Source: CAZSNT01 sp964607765 (GTDB lineage Bacteria; Verrucomicrobiota; Lentisphaeria; Oligosphaerales; JABHEG01). Taken from it: a stretch of 48,838 nt of DNA. Where the stretch lies: positions 1-48,838 of the forward strand of contig CAZSNT010000064.1 of assembly GCA_964607765.1 (NCBI GenBank). Direction: 5' to 3'. The translations under genes were made by a program, and so were the position numbers. This document shows, piece after piece, positions 42,677 to 48,838 of this stretch (within the stretch, counting starts at the first letter, position 1; each line of letters opens with the position of its first letter). Below the pieces are notes generated by a model, which ran no database searches, was not told the origin of the DNA, and saw only the letters and a list, made by a program, of their open reading frames with translations.

Positions 42677-44077
42677 ATGAAACGACCGAACATTCTGATC
42701 CTGCACACCGACCAGCAGCGCTGGGATGCGCTGGGCGCCAATGGGAACTCCCACATCAGGACGCCGCGCCTGGACCGATTGGCGGCTGCGGGGGCTAACT
42801 ACCAGGCACATTTCGTCCAGAACCCGGTATGCATGCCGAGCCGGATCAGCATGATGACTGGGCAGTATCCGTCCACACTCGGGCTCCAGCATATGGCCGT
42901 CACCGTGCCGGAAGACACGGTGACCATGCAGCGCATCTTCGGGCGGTCCGGCTACCACACCGCGCTCATCGGCAAGCTGCACTTCCTGCCTCACGCGTGT
43001 CGGGATCATCGGGAATTGCATCCGGAATACGGGTTTGACCACATCGAGCCGTCGGATGAGCCGGGTTGCTACGAGGACGCTTACTACCACTGGGTGAAGC
43101 GCCAGGCTCCGGATCAGGTCGGCTCGATCAGTCCGGGTCTGCCGCCGGCGACGGAGCGCTGGCAGCGCGCGATCGGGTTCCGGGATGCCGTGCAGCATCC
43201 GCCCGAGCGTTTCCCGAAACGCGCCCTCGAGTTCCGCGCTCGCGAGGATTTGACCCACACCGCGTTCGTCGGCAAGCAGACGGTTGAGTACATCAGGCAG
43301 CACGCGCACGAGTCGTTTTTCTGCTTTGCCGGGTTCTACGCGCCGCACAGCCCGTTCGTGGCACCGCGGCGGTTCCTTGATCTCTACAGCCCGGACACGC
43401 TGCCCGTGCCGAGTTTTCCCGAGGACGTGGACGCAAAGCGTGGTCCGGACTCGTTTTCCGACGATGAGATCCGGTCCTGCACGCAGGGCTACTACGCGAT
43501 GATCAGTGAGGTGGACCACTACGTGGGTGAGATCATGGATTGCCTGGAAGAAACGGGCATTGCGGACGACACGGTGATCGTGTTCACCTCGGACCACGGC
43601 GAGTGGCTGGGTGAGCACCTGCGCTACGGCAAGGGCTACCCGGCGGCGGACTGCATCAGCCGCGTTCCTCTCATGATCTACGACCCGCGCAGGAAAGGGA
43701 CACATGGGCGCACGTCGACCGAGATCGTGGAGTCGCTCGATATCCTGCCCACGCTGCTCGGCTGTGCCGGACTCCCCTGTCCCGGGTATCTTCAAGGGCG
43801 CGATTTGTTCGGGGCAGGATCGGAGCCGCGGCCCGAGGCCGAGCAGATCGCGATAACTGAAATGACGGGCTGGAAAGCCATGCGCGTGCCGGGATACCGT
43901 TACATCATGCGTGCATCCGGCGAAGAGCTGCTGTTCGACCTCGACAAGGACCCGGGCGAGTATGAGAATGTCGCCGCTGATCCGGCGTATGCGGACACAG
44001 TGGCAACGTTGCGGGCCAGGCTCCTTGCGCGTCTGCTTGAGTCGGAGCGCCCGAAGCCGCGTGTGTGGGCGTACTGA
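42677..44077 (+). CDS. Sulfatase (formylglycine-dependent, S1 family)
   Basis: A 466-residue S1 sulfatase. The first metal-binding segment is NILILHTDQQRWDALG; the modification motif is C-M-P-S-R with Cys52 as the future formylglycine; the second metal site is TSDHGEWLGEH, and the typical C-terminal LFDLDKDPGEYENVA is present. GGAGG lies about 6 nt before the ATG at 42677. The protein starts directly at the fold with no signal peptide, so it is predicted to act in the cytoplasm on imported sulfated saccharides. It also needs a formylglycine-generating enzyme or anSME, and neither is in the window. It follows the methyltransferase/propeller gene and precedes the GH140-like gene by 26 nt. Confidence 0.93.
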   Translation: MKRPNILILHTDQQRWDALGANGNSHIRTPRLDRLAAAGANYQAHFVQNPVCMPSRISMMTGQYPSTLGLQHMAVTVPEDTVTMQRIFGRSGYHTALIGKLHFLPHACRDHRELHPEYGFDHIEPSDEPGCYEDAYYHWVKRQAPDQVGSISPGLPPATERWQRAIGFRDAVQHPPERFPKRALEFRAREDLTHTAFVGKQTVEYIRQHAHESFFCFAGFYAPHSPFVAPRRFLDLYSPDTLPVPSFPEDVDAKRGPDSFSDDEIRSCTQGYYAMISEVDHYVGEIMDCLEETGIADDTVIVFTSDHGEWLGEHLRYGKGYPAADCISRVPLMIYDPRRKGTHGRTSTEIVESLDILPTLLGCAGLPCPGYLQGRDLFGAGSEPRPEAEQIAITEMTGWKAMRVPGYRYIMRASGEELLFDLDKDPGEYENVAADPAYADTVATLRARLLARLLESERPKPRVWAY

Positions 44078-44103
44078 GAGCTGTAACAGGGAAAGGGCGC
44101 CCG

Positions 44104-45732
44104 ATGAGCAATGGTGTGCCGGGAATCGCTACTTCAGTGACGACTGTCGGGAGTCACGTTTCGGGCCGTTCAGGCGACGTGGTGGCCAAGTGGTCGGTTC
44201 ACGAGCTGGCGTTCGCCAGCGCAGCCGCATACGGCGATCCGCTGTCCGACGTTGATTTGAGCGTGGAGTTCCGGGCGCCATCCGGCAAACGCCACAGCGT
44301 CGCGGCGTTCTGGGACGGCAACTCGGTTTGGCGTGTTCGGTTCAGCCCGGACGAGGTCGGGCGTTGGAGTTGGCAGAGCACGTGCTCGGACGCAGGCAAC
44401 GCGGGGCTGCACGATCAGTCAGGCATATTCCAGTGCGTACGTTACAGCGGCAAGAATCCGCTTCTGGCGCATGGCCCGATCCGTGTTGCCCCTGACGGCA
44501 CGCACTTTGTGCACGCCGACGGCACGCCGTTCTTCTGGCTGGGCTGTACGGCGTGGAACGGCGTATTGCGCTCGCGCGACCAGGAGTGGCGCCGCTATCT
44601 CGCCGTGCGCCAGCAGCAGAGCTTCTCCGTGATCCAGTTTGTCTCGACGCCGTGGCGTGGCGGCAGGGCGACGTTGCGCCAGCGCGCCTACACCACCGTT
44701 GACCCGGTACAGATTTCACCTGCCTTTTTCCAGGCGCTGGACGCGAAAGTTGCCGCCATCAACGCGCACGGGCTGTGCGCTGCGCCTGTGGTGCTCTGGG
44801 CGTACGGTAAAGACGATCCGGGCCGGGCGTTGAGCAGGCAGGATGCCGCGCGTCTGGCCAAGTACATCGTCACGCGCTGGGGTGCGTACCAGGTGGTGTG
44901 GCTGCTGGGCGGCGACGGCGACTACCTCGGCGAGAATGCCCGACGCTGGTGCGACATCGGCCGGCAGGTGTTCGGGGCCCGGCGCGACCGGCTGGTGACA
45001 CTGCATCCGATGGGGCAGCGGTGGGTGGCCGGCCCGTACGAGAACGAGGACTGGTTCGATTTCATTGGCTATCAGAGCGGGCATGGCGGCGCCGATTCGC
45101 ACCTGCGCTGGCACGTTGCCGGGCCGGCCGCGGCATACGGGTGCCAGGCCGGTGGGAAGCCTGTGGTCAACCTGGAGCCGAACTACGAGGCGATTCCCGC
45201 CTACGAGAGCGGCAAGAAGCACGACGATCGGCACGTTCGTCGAGCCGCGTATTGGTCGCTGCTGATCAACCCGCCGGCAGGTGTCACCTACGGGCACAAC
45301 GCCGTCTGGGTGTGGAACCACGCCCACGGTCCGGCCGAGGGGCACAAGAACATCGGTACCGTGGCGCCCTGGCACGCCGGGCTGGAAACGGACGGTACAC
45401 ACGGCATGACCGTGCTGCGCCGCTTTTTCGAGTCCGGGCCCTGGACCGGGCTGCGCCCCGATCCGTCTTTGCTGATCGAGGAGCCGGGCGTCGAGGATCC
45501 CAGCCGGTTTGTGGCTGCGGCCCGGACCGACGACGGTGCGTGGGCCGTGGTTTACACGCCGGTCGGGGGGCGGCTGCGGATTCGCTCCGACAGGCTCACG
45601 TTCCCGGCCCGGGCGCGGTGGTTCTCTCCGCGTACCGGCACATATCACGACGCGGGTGCGTTGGAGCGCTCACGCCGGACGTTCGAAACGCCCGATCCGC
45701 ATGACTGGATCCTGGACATTCGCGGCGTGTGA
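44104..45732 (+). CDS. DUF5060/DUF4038 glycoside hydrolase (GH140-like)
   Basis: A 542-residue protein with three parts: a DUF5060-like beta-sandwich (about 25-115, FRAPSGKRHSVAAFWDGNSVWRVRF-type region), a DUF4038 TIM barrel (about 130-430, opening HFVHADGTPFFWLGCTAWN, then QVVWLLGGDGDY and NLEPNYEAIPAYE), and a C-terminal putative collagen-binding-like beta domain (about 440-540). This is the architecture of GH140 enzymes such as the rhamnogalacturonan-II apiosidase. The ATG at 44104 follows GGGAAAGGG. No signal peptide is visible. Immediately downstream of the sulfatase and probably co-transcribed with it. Family assignment is good; the sugar cleaved is not known. Confidence 0.85.
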   Translation: MSNGVPGIATSVTTVGSHVSGRSGDVVAKWSVHELAFASAAAYGDPLSDVDLSVEFRAPSGKRHSVAAFWDGNSVWRVRFSPDEVGRWSWQSTCSDAGNAGLHDQSGIFQCVRYSGKNPLLAHGPIRVAPDGTHFVHADGTPFFWLGCTAWNGVLRSRDQEWRRYLAVRQQQSFSVIQFVSTPWRGGRATLRQRAYTTVDPVQISPAFFQALDAKVAAINAHGLCAAPVVLWAYGKDDPGRALSRQDAARLAKYIVTRWGAYQVVWLLGGDGDYLGENARRWCDIGRQVFGARRDRLVTLHPMGQRWVAGPYENEDWFDFIGYQSGHGGADSHLRWHVAGPAAAYGCQAGGKPVVNLEPNYEAIPAYESGKKHDDRHVRRAAYWSLLINPPAGVTYGHNAVWVWNHAHGPAEGHKNIGTVAPWHAGLETDGTHGMTVLRRFFESGPWTGLRPDPSLLIEEPGVEDPSRFVAAARTDDGAWAVVYTPVGGRLRIRSDRLTFPARARWFSPRTGTYHDAGALERSRRTFETPDPHDWILDIRGV

Positions 45733-45779
45733 GCCGCGGGTGGGGACGCCCAGCCCGATAGGGAGACTCTTTGTCTGAC

Positions 45780-45821
45780 TCTTCATCCCACACGGCAGAC
45801 AGATGGAGAGTGGGATGAAGA
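45780..45821. repeat. 12-bp perfect inverted repeat in the 45733-45854 spacer
   Basis: TCTTCATCCCAC (45780-45791) is the exact reverse complement of 45810-45821, with an 18-nt loop. It lies between the GH140-like and deacetylase-like genes. It could act as a transcript hairpin or be a remnant of a short element; there is no T-tract after it. Confidence 0.65.
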
Positions 45822-45854
45822 ATATCAGATGAAGTGTGGTGGGGAGCCGCGGAG

Positions 45855-46970
45855 ATGGTCAGAATCGACGAGCCCTTCCATGGCGCTGTGCTGAACCGTC
45901 GGCACGGCCGTTCGGTGAACGGCGGCCTGGCCGTGCGCGTCACGGGCGAGGCGCCGCTTGCAGCACGCGTGACCGTGAACGGCGCAGTAGCTGATCGGCA
46001 GGGCCGGCGGTTCAGCACCGAAGCGCTACTGACGGATCCGGAGACGGACATTATCGCGGCGTCCGAGGACAGTACAGGCGTGTCCCGGCACGCCGTCCGA
46101 GTCGTCTGGGATCGGCGGTCCCGGCCGCGCTACAGGTTCACGATCGACGACAACAGCTTCTTCCTGCGCGACATCGCGGCCAACGCCTACACATCGCTGT
46201 TCGACTGTTTCTTTCTGAGCTCGCTGCGTGATCTGAATGTGAAGTACGGCGCCAAGTTCAGTCTGAATCTGTTCTACGCAACGCCCGAGGACGACTTCAA
46301 CCTGTCGCAGTTCCCCGCGACATACCGGCGGGAGTGGCTCGACAACTCGGACTGGCTGAAGCTGGCATTCCACGCGCGCGCCGAGTTCCCGAACAGGCCG
46401 TACCAGCACGTGGGTCCCGGCAGGCTGGCGGAGGACTACGACCTGGTCGCCGAACACATTCGCCGATTCGCCGGCGCGGCCACGTTTTCTCCTGCCACCG
46501 TCGTGCACTGGGCGATGGTCCACCCCAGTGCCCTGTCCGTGCTGCAGGAGCGGGGCGTGCGGGCGCTGACCGGTATTTTCAAACGCACCATTCCCGCCGC
46601 AGCCGACGCTGCACCGTGCGGTTCCGGGCCGCTCTACGACCTGAACTACTGTCTCGACGACCGGCGCAGCGCATATCTGGCCTGTCACGACGCGTTGAAA
46701 GACTTTGGCACGGGCATCGTCTTCTCGAAAGTGGATGTCATCTGCAACAACACGCCGTTGGACCGGGTCGTTCCCACGCTGGCGCCGCTGGTGCACCACC
46801 CGCAACAGGCCGAGATCATGGACCTGTTGACGCACGAACAGTACTTCTGGCCGTTCTACCACAACCACGTCCCCGACCACGTTCAGCGCTGCGAGAGGGC
46901 CATCCGGTTCTGTGCCGACAACGGCTATGAGCCGGTGTTTTTCCATGAAGGGCTGCTGGGTGCGCTGTAG
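45855..46970 (+). CDS. Conserved protein, polysaccharide-deacetylase-like
   Basis: A 371-residue protein of a conserved family found beside carbohydrate-active genes. A short N-terminal beta domain (about 1-90, ARVTVNGAVADRQGRRF) precedes a deacetylase-like barrel starting YRFTIDDNSFFLRDIAANAY, where the Asp pair resembles the first NodB motif. It continues LNVKYGAKFSLNLFY, DDFNLSQFP, EWLDNSDWLKLAFHARAEFPN and later MDLLTHEQYFWPFYHNHVPDH. The His residues in FHARAE and LTHEQYF could be metal or catalytic residues. No signal peptide. The ATG at 45855 follows a GGTGGGG stretch. Probably acts on an N- or O-acetylated or otherwise substituted sugar; the activity is not known for this family. Confidence 0.7.
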   Translation: MVRIDEPFHGAVLNRRHGRSVNGGLAVRVTGEAPLAARVTVNGAVADRQGRRFSTEALLTDPETDIIAASEDSTGVSRHAVRVVWDRRSRPRYRFTIDDNSFFLRDIAANAYTSLFDCFFLSSLRDLNVKYGAKFSLNLFYATPEDDFNLSQFPATYRREWLDNSDWLKLAFHARAEFPNRPYQHVGPGRLAEDYDLVAEHIRRFAGAATFSPATVVHWAMVHPSALSVLQERGVRALTGIFKRTIPAAADAAPCGSGPLYDLNYCLDDRRSAYLACHDALKDFGTGIVFSKVDVICNNTPLDRVVPTLAPLVHHPQQAEIMDLLTHEQYFWPFYHNHVPDHVQRCERAIRFCADNGYEPVFFHEGLLGAL

Positions 46971-46998
46971 GCCTGGTTTCCTGTCGACGACTGCCGGC

Positions 46999-48594
46999 TC
47001 AGCGGGCTTCCCGGGGCAGGCGGCGTCTGCGCTGGTCCTCGTAGAGAGACTGGGGCAGCAGCGTTCCGCCCTGCTCGCGGCCTTCCACGTAGTCCTCCGG
47101 GGCTGAGCCCTTGGCCCAGCGGCCTCTCAAGCCTGTGCGCACGCCGACGTCTCGCGTGCCGATGACGTAACCCATCCCCGCCTGCCACGAGCCGACCTTG
47201 CCGCGGCCGTTCGTGTTCCAGAACACACACTGGGTCGCAGTGGTGCCGGCGCCGGAACTCCAATCGCGGCGATTGCCGCAATACCAGCCGTCGTTGAGCG
47301 TGCACTGGTCGACCAGGCAGGCCATGGCCAGCGAGTGATGATACTCGGAGAAGGCCGGCGTGCCGATGGGGTCGATGCGGGCATGAAGCGCGCGGCTGCC
47401 CGTGCTGGTGCAGCGCAACCAAACGCAGCCGGTGGTGCCGAAGTCCCAATTCTGGATGAAGTTGTGACGCCCGTGCTCCGCCACGCAGTCGACTGTGAGC
47501 ACTTCGTTGCTGCGTGATATTTCGAACAGGTAGCCGCATCCGCCGCCGCCGCGGTTCTGTGCGCGTGCCATGCGGCACTCGGCCACGGTCACTCGTTTGG
47601 AGTCCAGCACGCGGATGCCGCCGTTCTGCAGATGATGGCCTTTGGCCTCGGGCAGCGGGGAAGGGAATGAGTGTATGCCGCGGACCCAGCAGTCTTTTGC
47701 GCCCTGGACGAGGATCGTCCGTACGCCATTCTGACTCCACGCCTGTTTCCTGGCCACGGCACTGCTGACACCGAGTTGTTCCAGGCCGCACTCGGTCAGG
47801 TGACCCGTCTCCTTGCGGATACTCGCCCCGTCCCGCAATCTCGCCGCGTAGCGTAGCGGCACGTCGAACGTCACTGTGTGTGGTGTTTGCTGCATGTCGA
47901 TTGCCGCTATTCTGCGGCGGAAGAACGGCCGCCACTTGCCGTTGAAGGCCTTCCACGTACCCGTCATGTTGTGTTCGGCAACGAACGCGTCCGTGATCGT
48001 CCAGCCAATGCACACGTCATCGCCCGGCGCGAAGATCCCGGCATCGTTCACCTGTACGGTCACGGCACGGTTTGGGGCGTCCGCGGCCAGCGGGACGGCC
48101 GCGCCGTGGCGAAGCTTGCCGCGGAACGTGATGTGTGCTTTCCATGCCATCTTGGCTGTGCGTGTGAACTGCAGGCGTGTTGCCGCCGGGCCCATGCCGC
48201 GCAGGACCACTCCGCTGCCGTCCACCACCAGCACGCCGTCGCATCGGTACAGGCCCGCCGGCAAGAGCACGACACCGCCGCCGCGGCCCTCAACGGCATC
48301 GATCGCCGCCTGAACGGGCGCCGTGGCATCCTCGGTTGCTGTGTTGTCCGCACCGAAATCAGAGCACGCGTCAACTGTCAGGCGCGTTGCGTCGGGCGGC
48401 GGCGGGGCCTCGCCGTTGCCGTATCCGGCGTATGAGAAGTCGTGGAGGAACCGTCCCGCCGCATCAGCGTGTGTCGGCGTCCAGTCTGTGGGGTAGAGGC
48501 GGCTGCGCCAGTGCTCTTGCGCCGTCGCGCTCGTCAGGGCGGCGCCTGCACAGACCACGAGCAGCAGGAGAAGACTGGCGTTGGGCTTCGGCAT
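46999..48594 (-). CDS. Secreted pectin-lyase-fold (right-handed beta-helix) protein
   Basis: A 531-residue secreted protein. The signal peptide MPKPNASLLLLLVVCAGAA ends near residue 26. The mature part has the pectate-lyase-3 opening (VDACSDFGADNTATEDATAP, VQAAIDAVEGRGGGVVLLPAG, YRCDGVLVVDGSGVVLRGMG), then beta-helix coils: GIRVLDSKRVTVAECRMARA, GYLFEISRSNEVLTVDCVA, QNWDFGTTGCVWLRCTSTGS. The ATG at 48594 is preceded by GGGAA; it is chosen because the signal peptide starts there, while upstream codons of the same frame are unlike any signal. It converges with the deacetylase-like gene (28 nt between stops). Probably a polysaccharide lyase or hydrolase acting outside the cytoplasm. Confidence 0.82.
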   Translation of the reverse strand: MPKPNASLLLLLVVCAGAALTSATAQEHWRSRLYPTDWTPTHADAAGRFLHDFSYAGYGNGEAPPPPDATRLTVDACSDFGADNTATEDATAPVQAAIDAVEGRGGGVVLLPAGLYRCDGVLVVDGSGVVLRGMGPAATRLQFTRTAKMAWKAHITFRGKLRHGAAVPLAADAPNRAVTVQVNDAGIFAPGDDVCIGWTITDAFVAEHNMTGTWKAFNGKWRPFFRRRIAAIDMQQTPHTVTFDVPLRYAARLRDGASIRKETGHLTECGLEQLGVSSAVARKQAWSQNGVRTILVQGAKDCWVRGIHSFPSPLPEAKGHHLQNGGIRVLDSKRVTVAECRMARAQNRGGGGCGYLFEISRSNEVLTVDCVAEHGRHNFIQNWDFGTTGCVWLRCTSTGSRALHARIDPIGTPAFSEYHHSLAMACLVDQCTLNDGWYCGNRRDWSSGAGTTATQCVFWNTNGRGKVGSWQAGMGYVIGTRDVGVRTGLRGRWAKGSAPEDYVEGREQGGTLLPQSLYEDQRRRRLPREAR

Positions 48595-48797
48595 GGGGTT
48601 TGGTTCCCGGCTATGCCGGCGGCGCACGGCAGCGCACGGCAAATTCCCGAGTCTGCGCCGGAACCACCACAGTATCACGCAGCCTGACGGCGTGCCACAT
48701 CAGGCTCTTGCGAACGGTTGCCGCACGAGACTGGGCGGTTACTCCGCACGCGTTGCGCGACCGGTAACGCGTCAGTTACGTGAGGCGTCCCCCGTAG

Positions 48798-48817
48798 CCC
48801 GGCTCTCCCGAGCCGGG
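48798..48817. repeat. REP-like hairpin, second copy
   Basis: The 8-bp stem CCCGGCTC/GAGCCGGG with TCCC loop is identical to the hairpin at 18527-18546, and the identity extends to 29 bp including the flanking CCGTAG and TGT. It lies near the right edge, upstream of the beta-helix gene. Confidence 0.8.
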
Positions 48818-48838
48818 TGTGCTTGTCGTTCCGCTCTA

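Overview
The window is GC-rich and densely coding. It looks like a chromosomal segment from a member of the PVC superphylum, most likely Lentisphaerota, Kiritimatiellota or a related planctomycete lineage. The grounds are family content, not a phylogenetic marker: a Lentisphaerae-style prepilin-like protein (FTLIELLVVIAIIAILA with no Gly before the cleavage site), a DUF6785-type membrane protein, an HzsA-related secreted haem protein, a methyltransferase/PQQ-propeller fusion, GH140-like and beta-helix proteins, and intergenic spacers full of short repeats. No rRNA, tRNA, CRISPR array, phage or transposase gene was recognised.

Layout. 1-1344 (minus): the start of a prepilin-like gene running off the left edge, and a sugar-phosphate isomerase/epimerase. 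1345-1795: nested inverted repeats. 1796-7056 (minus): a five-gene operon, transcribed as LolA-like protein, two FtsX-type permeases, LolD-like ATPase and outer-membrane beta-barrel; the three ABC genes overlap by 1-4 nt. 7471-9816 (plus): an O-antigen-ligase-like membrane protein with a TPR tail. 9841-10032: a 144-bp foldback element sitting inside a 7-bp tandem array. 10036-11993 (minus): D-galactonate dehydratase (dgoD) and an MBL-fold hydrolase. 12117-16224 (plus): a secreted two-domain alpha/beta hydrolase and a GH32/43-like propeller protein. 16385-24413 (minus): a DUF6785-like membrane protein, a large secreted beta-helix/FnIII/LamG protein and a secreted LamG/TIM-barrel protein. 24688-38456 (plus): FAH-family hydrolase, HzsA-related two-haem protein, two tandem glycyl radical enzymes, a secreted beta-helix protein, an NAD-dependent epimerase/uronate-dehydrogenase-like SDR and a classical SDR. 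38464-39125 (minus): a PIN toxin/Phd antitoxin pair. 39379-46970 (plus): secreted methyltransferase-like/PQQ propeller fusion, sulfatase, GH140-like protein and deacetylase-like protein. 46999-48594 (minus): a secreted pectin-lyase-fold protein.

Taken together the region reads as a polysaccharide and acidic-sugar degradation locus without SusC/SusD-type genes. Secreted beta-helix, LamG and hydrolase proteins would act outside the cytoplasm; a sulfatase, GH140-like and GH32/43-like proteins without visible signal peptides would act inside; and DgoD, SDRs, an FAH-family hydrolase, an isomerase and glycyl radical enzymes would handle the released sugars or sugar acids. Substrates are inferred, not shown.

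The most distinctive non-coding signal is a set of degenerate 10-bp-period tandem arrays in four spacers (21741-21870, 32191-32240, 34461-34500, 37651-37710), each just upstream of a gene start. Other repeats are six copies of a palindromic GCCGAGC-ACCA-GCTCGGC unit, REP-like hairpins, and the foldback element whose removal restores a perfect 7-bp array.
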